A stretch of 53,955 nt of DNA from Candidatus Thermoflexus japonica (GTDB taxonomy: Bacteria; Chloroflexota; Anaerolineae; Thermoflexales; Thermoflexaceae): assembly GCA_002898735.1 (NCBI GenBank), contig BEHY01000011.1, forward strand, positions 1 through 53,955, given 5' to 3'. Made by a program: the position numbers and the translations under genes. Within the stretch, counting starts at the first letter, position 1. Every line of letters begins with the position of its first letter. A model generated the notes under the pieces. The model was not told where the DNA came from. It searched no databases and was given only the letters and a program-made list of their open reading frames with translations. This document shows positions 33,931 through 42,068 of the stretch, one piece after another.

Positions 33931-34725
33931 TCAGCGCCCGGGCCCTCGGGGAGGCGATTTGGGGGGAGGAACGGGCGAAGGGCGAGCGGGAACGGTGGAG
34001 GAAAGAACCTCCCGGGCCCGATTCGCCCGTTCCAGGGCCCGTTCCAGGGCCGGGCGGGCCGACGGGGGAACCCGATCGCGCAGGGCCAGGAGGACCGCCT
34101 GATGCCGTTCGATGGCCTGCAGGGCGCGCCGCCGGAGAAGCGGATGGTCCGGATGGCGCTCGGCCAGGATGACCAGCCGAACCAGCAAACGGGCGGAGCG
34201 TTGCAGGGCCGCCGGATGCATGGGGCGGCCCTGTCGCTGCAGCGCCTCGATCTCCTCGGAACGCCGCTCCAGCTGGCCCACCAGCACCGGGAGGGGATCC
34301 CCCTGCCACTCCGCCCAGGCCAGCTCGAGGGACTCCTTCCACAACTTGAGCCCGTAAAGGGGATCGCCCGGGAGGCTGGCTTCAGCCGCCCGCACCCCCA
34401 GCGTCCCTCCCCCGAAGAGCAAAGCGAGGAGCAACCCCGCGATCAGCAGCGCGGAAACCCACCGACGCCCCTGAAGCCATCCCCAACCGGAGGCCTGTAA
34501 CGGCCCTGACCTCGCGATCACGCGGGCTCGCCCTTGACGAACCGCCTGCGGGCGTGGGGGCGGCACGGGGACCTCCCGCAGCCGGAGGGCCGCCTCCAGC
34601 AGCGGGCGAAGCTCCGCCGCGTAGGCGGGGTAACGGGCCAGCACCTGCTCGATGTCCGCGCCCGTGGCGATCTCATCCAGACAACGGGCCAGGATCTCTT
34701 CAAAAGAAAAATCCTTCACACGCAT
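33931..34725 (-). CDS. DUF5667 anti-sigma factor
   Basis: A 264-residue membrane protein paralogous to that at 12.2-13.4 kb. N-terminal cytoplasmic segment with LARYPAYAAELRPLLEAALRLR, a membrane helix at ~88-110, then the DUF5667 hallmark LPGDPLYGLKLWKE and a helical, Arg-rich external region, finishing in a Pro/Ser/Arg-rich tail. It lacks the DUF5666 module and long linker of its paralogue. Its start overlaps the sigma gene by 10 bases. It should restrain the adjacent ECF sigma factor. Confidence 0.82.
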   Translation of the reverse strand: MRVKDFSFEEILARCLDEIATGADIEQVLARYPAYAAELRPLLEAALRLREVPVPPPRPQAVRQGRARVIARSGPLQASGWGWLQGRRWVSALLIAGLLLALLFGGGTLGVRAAEASLPGDPLYGLKLWKESLELAWAEWQGDPLPVLVGQLERRSEEIEALQRQGRPMHPAALQRSARLLVRLVILAERHPDHPLLRRRALQAIERHQAVLLALRDRVPPSARPALERALERANRAREVLSSTVPARPSPVPPPKSPPRGPGR

Positions 34726-35306
34726 CCCATCTCCTCCATCCGCCGCCGGAGGGCGGCCAGCGCCCGGTGCTGCAATGCCTTGATGGCATTAGGTTGCTTT
34801 CCCATCAACCGGGCGGTCTCCTCCACCGAGCGCCCCTCCAGGAACCGGTGGAACAGCACGTCCTGCTGATCGGGCGTCAGCTTCTGCATGGCTCGCCGGA
34901 TGCAATCCCACTGCGCCTGCGCCTCGATCCGCTCGATCTCCTCCTCCACGCCGGGGGTGCGCTCCGGATCCTCCAGCAATCCCGCCGGAATGCGCCGTTG
35001 CGTGCGGTAATGATCCATCAGCAGGTTGCGGGCAATCGTGTAAAGCCAGGCCAGGAACGGGCGTCCCCGCGCCCGATATCGGGGGAGATGCTCCACCATC
35101 CGCACGAAGACTTCCGCTGTCAGATCCTCTGCCAGCTCCTGATCCTCCAGCCGGATCCGAAAGTAGCGATAGATGGGAAGGTAATAACGATCGTAGAGCC
35201 ACCCCACCGCCTCGGGATCGCCCCCCTGAGCCCGACGGATCATCTCCGGTTCAAGAACGGCCTCCTCCGGACGGGCCGAACGCGCCTGAGCAGGGTTCAT
35301 TTTCAC
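34716..35306 (-). CDS. ECF-family RNA polymerase sigma factor
   Basis: A 196-residue ECF sigma. Region 2 is at ~40-105 (YDRYYLPIYRYFRIRLED, AEDLTAEVFVRMVEHLPRY, FLAWLYTIARNLLMDHYR). Region 4 is at ~140-190 (LTPDQQDVLFHRFLEG, then SVEETARLMGKQPNAIKALQHRAL). The start is GTG at 35306 with GAGG upstream, or ATG at 35300. It is co-encoded with a DUF5667 anti-sigma and divergent from ferritin. Similar in layout to the pair at 12.2-13.9 kb, so probably an old duplication. Confidence 0.92.
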   Translation of the reverse strand: MKMNPAQARSARPEEAVLEPEMIRRAQGGDPEAVGWLYDRYYLPIYRYFRIRLEDQELAEDLTAEVFVRMVEHLPRYRARGRPFLAWLYTIARNLLMDHYRTQRRIPAGLLEDPERTPGVEEEIERIEAQAQWDCIRRAMQKLTPDQQDVLFHRFLEGRSVEETARLMGKQPNAIKALQHRALAALRRRMEEMGCV

Positions 35307-35327
35307 CGGAATCCTCTTCTACGAATT

Positions 35328-35353
35328 TAACGGACATCCGGTCCGAACGTTAC
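35328..35353 (-). promoter_or_regulatory. Candidate ECF-type promoter of the sigma gene
   Basis: On the minus strand GTAAC (35349-35353), 16 bases, then CGTTA (35328-35332), ending about 22 bases before the GTG start. AAC followed after 16 bases by CGT is the general ECF promoter layout, suggesting autoregulation. The spacer holds an imperfect palindrome CGGACATCCGGTCCG (35331-35345). Based on one site only. Confidence 0.35.
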
Positions 35354-35561
35354 GAGCTGGATTCTGAACAAACGGAAGAACCGTGCGGCATGAGGGACTC
35401 GCCTCCCTCTTCTTCTGAAATCAGCCGGGATCGTCGGGATTTTCCTTCCCTCAACGGGAAACCGTCAAGAAGGGCTGGTGGATTCGGCGCTCTGGCTGTA
35501 GACTCGGAGGAGGGGAAGAACAATCCCTCAGGCCACGATTCCCAAACGTCGGGAGGTTCCC

Positions 35562-36059
35562 ATGGCGATGAGCCAGGCGCTCCGCGAGGCCATGAACGAC
35601 CAGATCCGCCACGAGCTCTATTCCGCCTACCTTTACCTCTCCATGGCCGCCTACTTCGAGGCGATGAACCTGCCCGGGTTCGCCCACTGGATGCGGGTGC
35701 AGGCTCGCGAGGAAGTGGGCCATGCGATGAAGTTCTTCGATCACCTCTGCGACCGGGGGGAGCGCGTCGTCCTTCAAGCGATCGAACAGCCCCCGGTGGA
35801 TTTCGCCTCCCCCCAGGAAGCCTTCGCCCAGGCCCTCCAGCACGAGCGCCGGATCACCGGCCTGATCCGGAACCTCCATCAGCTCGCCGTCCGCGAGAAC
35901 GATCCCTCCAGCCTGCCGTTGCTGCACGGGTTCCTGGAGGAGCAAATCGAAGAGGAAAAGAGCGTGGAGCAGATCCTGGAGGCGCTCCGGCGCATCGGGG
36001 AGAATGGGACGGGGCTGGTGATGATGGACCGGGAGCTGGCGCGACGGGAGGCCGAATAA
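35562..36059 (+). CDS. Ferritin (non-haem iron storage)
   Basis: A 165-residue four-helix ferritin of the FtnA type. Ferroxidase residues are visible: E18 (RHELYSAYLYLSMAAYFE), E51 and H54 (REEVGHAMKFFDH), E95 (HERRITGLIRNLHQLA) and Q128/E127 (EEQIEEEKSVEQI). It stores iron as ferric mineral in the cytoplasm in a 24-mer cage. GGGAGGT precedes the ATG at 35562. It is divergent from the second ECF sigma operon; shared control of the two is possible but not shown. Confidence 0.94.
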   Translation: MAMSQALREAMNDQIRHELYSAYLYLSMAAYFEAMNLPGFAHWMRVQAREEVGHAMKFFDHLCDRGERVVLQAIEQPPVDFASPQEAFAQALQHERRITGLIRNLHQLAVRENDPSSLPLLHGFLEEQIEEEKSVEQILEALRRIGENGTGLVMMDRELARREAE

Positions 36060-36285
36060 CCGCGCGCGATCCCGGGGATTTCCGCGGGCTAAGGCGATGG
36101 GCTACCTTCCGGTTCCTGAAAGCAAAATCCGGCGGCTGTTCCCCTCAGTAGCGCCTTCGTGGGGGGCGGATTGCCCCGGGCGGTCCACCTCCCACGAAAA
36201 CATCATTCCCCTCCCCCGCTCCAAGCGGCGCATCGGAGGCGCCGGGCACCGCGGCCCCCCGGTGTGCGCAAAACGATGGCCCCCG

Positions 36286-37971
36286 TCATCCCCTGTCCTC
36301 AACGCTCATTGAGGCAGTTTGACCAAGGAGCATGGCGACAGCGTTCAGAAGCGCCTGCTCTCGCGCTTTGACAAACGCCTCGAAATCATCCCTGCGGAGA
36401 GCTTCATAGGCATCCTCGAGGATGTAGTGACTTTCCAGGGTTTTCCGCAACTCCTCCAGGTTGTTCCCATGACCCTTCAGGCACTCCCGCAGGAACTCAG
36501 AAGGTCGCTTGTTGCTCTTACGGTTGTTCGTCTCCCTGGAGATAAGCGTTCGATTGAGGATGGAATCAACTTCGGGATAGGTTTTTCGATATACTGCCCG
36601 CGGGAAGATATGATCGTCTTGGCATTCATTGAGGTTCGCAGGCTGGCCGGTAAGGAAGTCCCGCGCCCCGCGGCGGGCGATTATGCACATCAGACCCCTG
36701 TAGACGGCCGAGCGTGGCTCATCGACGTCGAAGAAGTTGAGGCTCCGCACGTCCAACCCCCTAAGCCAGTGAGGCGGGGGATCACCCTCGACCCAGCTCA
36801 TCACATCCCTGAAATCCTGGAACGTCTTGGAGTCAACGGCAGAATCGTAGCGCTGGGCGAAGACGTTCCCCCAGTACCAGGCGTCCAGCTTTTTATAGGC
36901 CGCCTGCCCGGCTTTCGCCTGTTTCAGCTCCCAGAGCAGCGCGCCGAGGGGGACCAGCATGGTCGTGTAAGGGATCCATTCCGGCTTGATGGCTCCATAC
37001 TCCGTCCGGACTCGTTGATAGGCGAGCACGATCGCCTCCACCGCCTCGGACCACCGCTCACGGAACCCTTCGGCCGTCAGCTCGTCCAGGACGTCCAACA
37101 GGTTCCCCTTCCTGGGCTCCTTCCCCTGGAAAATGGCGATGACCTTGAGCAGGAACTCCGGCTTGATCAGCCCGGCGATCTCCGGGTATTCCTTCTCGAA
37201 CTGTTCCCAGAGCTCTCGCAGCTTGATCCCCTCGGGGTAGAGCCGGGCCACAGCTAGGTCGAAGAGCGAGAGGCTCACCCCCGTGCGATTGATCCGCTCA
37301 AAGATGTCGACGATGTTGTCTTTGCGCGTGCTGGGGGAGAGATGGACCACAGGAACCATGAACTGCTCGAACCGGCTATAGAGTGCGTCCAGCTGATCCT
37401 GGTTTTCATCCTTCCACCGGCCTTGCTCCCTGAACAGCCAGCGACGGAAGTCCCTGGGATCGGCCAGCAGAGTGAACGGGATGGCTTCTCCTTTCCTGAC
37501 AGCCCTCTGGATCTCGGAAAGCCTTCGCTTGTCCCAGTCAGAGATGCTCACGATCGCCTCGTCGAAATCGCCCTTCAGCGCCGGCTCAAGGCGAAGGTAA
37601 AACCTGTATGGGTGTTTGGTGTTCCTGAGGGGGATCTTCGGAGCATAGAGCACGTAAAAGACCGAAGTGATCCGCTGCTGACCGTCAAGGACCAGCCTCA
37701 CGGTGGAGTATTTTTGGGGGTTGGCGTGGTTGTTCGCCTCCTCAACGCCCTCGACCAGGCGGAAGGGGAAGAGAGGGCTGTCCGGGGAGGTGTCCAGCAT
37801 CAGGAACGTGCCCACAAAGTATCCTTGCAGAACGGATGCGAGGAACTCTTCAATGTCCTCACGTCCCCAGACGAAGGAGCGCTGGAACTCAGGCACGACG
37901 ACCTTGCCATGATAAGCCCCCTCCACAATCTCCATGAGTCTCTCCGGATTGGCCTTTGGACTCTCGCTCAT
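36286..37971 (-). CDS. DUF262/HNH (GmrSD-like) nuclease-type protein
   Basis: A 561-residue protein combining a DUF262 (ParB-like NTP-binding) N-terminal half with a DUF1524-like HNH C-terminus. Seen: VPEFQRSFVW (26-35), LDGQQRITS (95-103), DIFERINRTGVSLSLFDLAVARLY, and near the end DDHIFPR (D453) with NRTLISRETNNRKSNK. In GmrSD-type restriction enzymes the DUF262 part hydrolyses nucleotides and the HNH part cuts modified DNA. It is a single gene with no obvious partner, so a stand-alone defence nuclease is likely but not certain. AAGGGAGA precedes the ATG. Confidence 0.88.
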   Translation of the reverse strand: MSESPKANPERLMEIVEGAYHGKVVVPEFQRSFVWGREDIEEFLASVLQGYFVGTFLMLDTSPDSPLFPFRLVEGVEEANNHANPQKYSTVRLVLDGQQRITSVFYVLYAPKIPLRNTKHPYRFYLRLEPALKGDFDEAIVSISDWDKRRLSEIQRAVRKGEAIPFTLLADPRDFRRWLFREQGRWKDENQDQLDALYSRFEQFMVPVVHLSPSTRKDNIVDIFERINRTGVSLSLFDLAVARLYPEGIKLRELWEQFEKEYPEIAGLIKPEFLLKVIAIFQGKEPRKGNLLDVLDELTAEGFRERWSEAVEAIVLAYQRVRTEYGAIKPEWIPYTTMLVPLGALLWELKQAKAGQAAYKKLDAWYWGNVFAQRYDSAVDSKTFQDFRDVMSWVEGDPPPHWLRGLDVRSLNFFDVDEPRSAVYRGLMCIIARRGARDFLTGQPANLNECQDDHIFPRAVYRKTYPEVDSILNRTLISRETNNRKSNKRPSEFLRECLKGHGNNLEELRKTLESHYILEDAYEALRRDDFEAFVKAREQALLNAVAMLLGQTASMSVEDRG

Positions 37972-38197
37972 GATTCTCCCTTTCCGTTTCAGGCTATGCC
38001 GCTTCCACTCTTGACGGCGCGCCAGGCTGAGATTATTTTAACCGGCAGTGTGAGTTTCGGCGATGATCCCCACGGACCGTATCGAGAGGGGGAGCCGCCC
38101 CAATCGCCTCCCCTAATAAAAGGCGAGCCATGATGGACCATAGGGAGCGCGCGGGCTGAAACCCGATTCCCTTCCCGAAACCGAAGGAGGCTACGCC

Positions 38198-39448
38198 ATG
38201 CGCAAGAGGCTCTGGATGGGCTTCCTGCTCATGCTCTTCGGCGCATGCCGTGAGGGGCCTGTCGCTCCCAAGCCCACGGCGACGATCCCTCCATCCCCCG
38301 CGGCGCCGAGCCCGGGCGTCTCCCCCACCCTCACGCCGTCGGCCACGCCGACGGCCACACCGGCACCCCCCTCCCTGACTCCGCCCGCTTCAACGCCCGC
38401 GCCGGCCTCCCCCGCATCGTTCCAGCCTCGGGTGGAGGTGGTCGCCACCAGGCTGGAGGTGCCATGGGCGCTGGCCTTCGCGCCAGACGGCCGGATCTTC
38501 GTCACGGAACGCCCCGGGCGGATCCGGGTCATCGAAAACGGCCAGCTTCGCCCAGAGCCCGTCGCGGTGCTCCCGGTGGCCGCGACGGGCGAGGGCGGGC
38601 TGATGGGCCTGGCGCTGGATCCGAACTTCGCCCAGAACGGCCATCTCTACGTGATGTATACCTACCGGGCGGACGGCGCGCTCCGCAACCGGATCTCCCG
38701 GTTGACCCTGCGGGGAACCACGGCGGGAGACGAGAGGATCCTGATCGATGACATCCCGGGTGCGGGCATCCACGATGGCGGTCGCCTGGCCTTCGGGCCG
38801 GACGGCAAGCTCTACGCCACCACCGGCGATGCGGCCCAGCGGGAGCTGGCCCAGCGGCTGGACAGCCTGGCCGGGAAGATCCTCCGTCTCAATCCGGACG
38901 GATCGATCCCGCCGGACAACCCCTTCCCGGGTTCCTATGTGTATTCCTATGGCCACCGCAACCCCCAGGGCCTAGCCTGGCATCCCACCACCGGCCAGCT
39001 CTACAGCACCGAGCATGGACCCACCGGCGAGATGGGGTTATGCTGTCTGGATGAGCTGAACCTGATCCGCCCCGGAGGCAATTACGGATGGCCCCGGGTG
39101 ACGGATGCCCCGGGGGATCCCCGTTTTGTGGATCCCATTCTTCACAGCGGACAGGACACATGGGCGCCGGCCGGCATGGCGTTCGTCACCGGCGGGCGGC
39201 TCGTCCCGTGGAACGGCCATCTGTTCTTCGGGGCGCTGCGCGGGCAACACCTGCACCACGTGGTGCTGAGCCCGGACGGGACGACGGTGATTTTCCATGA
39301 GGAGCTCTTCCGCGGGGAATTCGGACGGATCCGGGATGTGGTGATAGGGCCCGACGGCGCGCTCTACTTCACCACCAGCAACCGCGACGGCCGGGGACGG
39401 CCCATGCCCGGCGATGATCGGATCCTGCGGATCGTGCCAGGACCATAA
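38198..39448 (+). CDS. PQQ-dependent sugar dehydrogenase-like lipoprotein
   Basis: A 416-residue protein. Lipoprotein signal with Cys17 (LFGAC), a Pro/Thr-rich linker (~24-70), then a six-bladed propeller of the glucose/sorbosone dehydrogenase (GSDH, YliI-like) family. Motifs: PWALAFAPDGRIFVTERPGRIRV, GGLMGLALDPNF, HDGGRLAFGPDGKLY, GHRNPQGLAWHP, STEHGPTG and PGGNYGWP. It would oxidise aldoses outside the membrane with PQQ. AAGGAGG lies before the ATG. No PQQ synthesis genes are in the window, so the cofactor may come from elsewhere. Confidence 0.9.
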   Translation: MRKRLWMGFLLMLFGACREGPVAPKPTATIPPSPAAPSPGVSPTLTPSATPTATPAPPSLTPPASTPAPASPASFQPRVEVVATRLEVPWALAFAPDGRIFVTERPGRIRVIENGQLRPEPVAVLPVAATGEGGLMGLALDPNFAQNGHLYVMYTYRADGALRNRISRLTLRGTTAGDERILIDDIPGAGIHDGGRLAFGPDGKLYATTGDAAQRELAQRLDSLAGKILRLNPDGSIPPDNPFPGSYVYSYGHRNPQGLAWHPTTGQLYSTEHGPTGEMGLCCLDELNLIRPGGNYGWPRVTDAPGDPRFVDPILHSGQDTWAPAGMAFVTGGRLVPWNGHLFFGALRGQHLHHVVLSPDGTTVIFHEELFRGEFGRIRDVVIGPDGALYFTTSNRDGRGRPMPGDDRILRIVPGP

Positions 39449-39529
39449 GGGGATCCCCCCATAGAGGCTTTCCGGGAGAGCCCGCCTGCGCGATACCCTG
39501 GCCGTGGCGTCCCCATCGCCCGGGATGGG

Positions 39530-40414
39530 TTAGCCTGGCTCCGCGCGCGAAGCCCCCTGGAGGGCAACGGCCGCCAGGGCCCGGAAGAATTCGAGGACCC
39601 CCATGCCGGTCACGCAGGAGGTCTCAAAATACGGCGTCCCCCACGCCCGGGCGAGGGATTCCGCTTCCGGACGGGAGACCTCCCGGGGCAGATCCGCCTT
39701 GTTGCCCACCAGGAGAACGGGGATGGGCCCAAGGTGGCTCCGGAGCTCCTGCCACCATCTCAGGAGCTGGTAAAAGGAGAGGCGGTTGCTCAAATCGAAA
39801 ACCAGCGCCCCGGCTGCGGCGCCCCGATAGAAAAGATCCCGCAGGGCGGCGAAGCGCCGCTGTCCTCCGACATCCCACACCACCAGACGCACGGCCATCC
39901 CCTCGACTTCCACCGGGCAAACATGGACGTCCACCCCAATGGTCATGCGACGGCGGGGGTCGAAGGCCCGTTGCAGATAAAAGGTGGCCAGGGAAGTCTT
40001 GCCGACGGTCGCTTCCCCGACGAGCAGCACTTTCCGCACCGGAGTCGCCGGCCTTCGATCCTCCGACGAGGCGGGGAGGATCGCCTCCAGGTTCGATCCC
40101 GGGGAAGCCGCCGGGAGGACCCAATCCCATGGCCCTTCGGGGGCCTTGCAGGCCGCCGAAACCCGGGCGCTCAGCTGGATCAGGAGAGGGCGCGGTTCCG
40201 TCCGCCTCCAGCCCTCCAGCCATCCCTCCGGCACATCCTCCGCAGCGACCAGGATCGCGTCCGGCGGCTCCTCGAGGATCGGCTGGGCGAGCGCTTCGCC
40301 CAGGGGGAGGGTCAGGATCTCCCAGCGCGATGCGGCGGATTCCAGGAACCCCGCATAGCGGGTCAGGTCCGCTGTCTCGATCACCAGAAGGATCCGCCGG
40401 CGGAGAGCCGCCAT
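39530..40414 (-). CDS. Rab/Ras-like small GTPase with N-terminal receiver-like domain
   Basis: 294 residues. Residues 1-115 look like a receiver (CheY-like) fold without a clear phosphoacceptor (ILLVIETADL, DAILVAAEDVP). Residues ~125-285 are a small GTPase with all G motifs: G1 GEATVGKTS (133-141), a G2 threonine in MTIGVDV (T158), G3 DVGGQ (181-185), G4 NKAD (238-241) and G5 ETSC (264-267). The TIGVD and ETS motifs are markedly Rab-like. AGGTGGGGG precedes the ATG, eight bases after the upstream gene. The operon also encodes two roadblock proteins, the usual regulators of MglA-type GTPases. It is expected to act as a nucleotide-dependent switch. Confidence 0.88.
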   Translation of the reverse strand: MAALRRRILLVIETADLTRYAGFLESAASRWEILTLPLGEALAQPILEEPPDAILVAAEDVPEGWLEGWRRTEPRPLLIQLSARVSAACKAPEGPWDWVLPAASPGSNLEAILPASSEDRRPATPVRKVLLVGEATVGKTSLATFYLQRAFDPRRRMTIGVDVHVCPVEVEGMAVRLVVWDVGGQRRFAALRDLFYRGAAAGALVFDLSNRLSFYQLLRWWQELRSHLGPIPVLLVGNKADLPREVSRPEAESLARAWGTPYFETSCVTGMGVLEFFRALAAVALQGASRAEPG

Positions 40415-40422
40415 CCCCCACC

Positions 40423-40689
40423 TCAGAACAGCATGTCCGTGAGGTCCCGCTCGCGGAGCAGACGTCGACGCCAGGAGTGGATTTGAGGCACGATGAAGGG
40501 GAGCAGCCGCATGCAGTAATAGGGAGGGATGATGGGAACGCCCACCAGATCCCCGAAGGTGATCAGCAGGAAGAGGTGCTCCATAGATCCTCTCTGGCGG
40601 AGGTTCGCCCGCACCATATCGTGCAGGGCCATCCCGTAAAGGATCTCCCCGATCGCCCGCCCCAAACGGCGCACCGGCTCCCAGCGCAT
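40423..40689 (-). CDS. Small conserved-looking hypothetical protein in GTPase operon
   Basis: 88 residues from the ATG at 40689, chosen because GGGAGGAG lies five bases upstream; the frame stays open to 40740. Not recognised as a named family. An amphipathic basic N-terminus is followed by a hydrophobic stretch (~36-66, with LLITFGDLVGVPIIPPYY and LLPFIVP) and a charged end (WRRRLLRERDLTD). It could lie on or in the membrane. It sits eight bases before the GTPase gene, so it probably works with it, for example as a membrane tether. Confidence 0.6.
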   Translation of the reverse strand: MRWEPVRRLGRAIGEILYGMALHDMVRANLRQRGSMEHLFLLITFGDLVGVPIIPPYYCMRLLPFIVPQIHSWRRRLLRERDLTDMLF

Positions 40690-40836
40690 CCCGACTCCTC
40701 CCGACTTCATGGCCTCGTGGGCCACGAGCGCTCTGTCCACTTATACCGGCACCTGGCCTGATCCGCCCGGGGAATGTTCAATGGTTGGGGATCGCCTTCG
40801 ACCGCTCCCAACCCCCCGGGCGAGCCCCAGCCCCCA

Positions 40837-42009
40837 TCACCCGATGGCCATATCCGGCCGCGGGCCCTCCTCCGGCCGGATGGGCGTTTGATACCAGCGC
40901 ACTGCGTCTCCCAGCCGGGCGCGCATCTGCCAGCCCAGGCTCTTGGGGGCCGCCTCAATGGCCCGCCGCAAGCGCTCCAGGCGTTCGCGGACGCGCCCTC
41001 GCGCCGGCTCCTCCCATTCTTCGACCTGCCGGGCCGCTCGCTCCAGGTTCATGGTGACCGTTCGATACCACCCCCAATCCTCCGCACAGAGCCCGGTGAT
41101 CACCCGCAGATCCACCGTCTCCGGTTGTTCCCCCTCCACCACCTCGTGGTCCAGCAGCAGGACCGCGATCTCCAGCAGCTCCGCTTCCCCGGCTTCCACC
41201 GCCTGCAGGCGGGAAAGGAGAAGCCAGTCGGGCGGCAGGGCGATCTCCTCACGGCTCAGGGCCGCCGCAAACTCCACCCGGTGATACATCTCATAAGCAT
41301 CCAGGAACACGTCGACGGGCCAGCCGGCCTCCGGTTTGCGGAAGTGAAGGCGCCGGGTCCCGTAGAACGCGTTGAACCGGGCGAGCGGCTCATATCCCTG
41401 CTCCTCCATGAAAGCCGCCAGGGCCTTCCCGTGCCGGGAGGGGGCGGCGAGCTCCAATCCCGGATAGGCAGGCATCGGCAGGTAACGGGCCGCGGAAGGG
41501 GAGTGATAGGCGATCCCCACGCTCCCCAGCAGGCGCATCGGGATCCCCCGAGCCCGGGCCGCTTCAACCAGGCGGAGCCCCTCGTTCACCAGATCCTGGA
41601 TCAGGGTGGAAAGCCGAAGGGCGCCTGCCCGGGGGGCCCGGGATTTGCGGGGCGCTGCCGGCTGCTCCTTCAGGGCGGCGCCCAGCGATCGGATCACCGG
41701 CTGGAGGGCGAGATCGAGGAGCGGCCGGTTGATCGAGCGGGCGCAGCAAACCCCCAGGATCCCTCCCGGGATCCGCCGGAGGAGGAGACGCCCCCCGGCG
41801 AAGAACAGCTCCACCTCGGATACCTTCCGGCGGGAAGCCTCCAGCGCGCTGAAGGTGCGGGCGATCATCCGCGCGGCCGATGCGAGGGCCTCCACGGGGT
41901 AACGTTCCGGGAGCGTGTTCCCCTGAACCGCTCCCTCCTCATGGAGCAGGAAGGCCCCCTCCACCCCCGGAATGGCATTCACCTCCTGCAACAGCTCCTC
42001 GAACGCCAT
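40837..42009 (-). CDS. Roadblock/LC7 domain fused to a degenerate nucleotidyltransferase-like domain
   Basis: 390 residues from the ATG at 42009 (AAAGGAGATC upstream). Residues 1-115 fit a roadblock/LC7 fold (LLQEVNAIPGVEGAFLLHEEG, then alternating strands and helix). Residues ~145-370 resemble nucleotidyltransferase-fold proteins found beside toxin-like systems: LLGSVGIAYHSPSA (GS at 162-163), RFNAFYGTRRLHF, DVFLDAYEMYHRVEF (D233, D237) and LLLSRLQAVE. The usual first Asp pair (DIDL) is replaced by GLEL at 184-187, so catalysis is doubtful. It probably acts as a regulator of the operon GTPase. Confidence 0.75.
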   Translation of the reverse strand: MAFEELLQEVNAIPGVEGAFLLHEEGAVQGNTLPERYPVEALASAARMIARTFSALEASRRKVSEVELFFAGGRLLLRRIPGGILGVCCARSINRPLLDLALQPVIRSLGAALKEQPAAPRKSRAPRAGALRLSTLIQDLVNEGLRLVEAARARGIPMRLLGSVGIAYHSPSAARYLPMPAYPGLELAAPSRHGKALAAFMEEQGYEPLARFNAFYGTRRLHFRKPEAGWPVDVFLDAYEMYHRVEFAAALSREEIALPPDWLLLSRLQAVEAGEAELLEIAVLLLDHEVVEGEQPETVDLRVITGLCAEDWGWYRTVTMNLERAARQVEEWEEPARGRVRERLERLRRAIEAAPKSLGWQMRARLGDAVRWYQTPIRPEEGPRPDMAIG

Positions 42010-42068
42010 CCTGATCTCCTTTCTCCCCGTGGCCCGGTGGTCGCCCGGTGAGAGGCGGAATCCTCCCC

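Noticed and set aside
15964..35369. Shared 11-mer GGATTCTGAAC at 15964 and 35359 near two sigma-linked genes
   Set aside because: Exact 11-base matches are expected many times by chance in 54 kb, and positions relative to the genes differ.
39449..39529. Possible terminator CCCATC/GATGGG between convergent genes
   Set aside because: Only a six-base stem with no U-tract.
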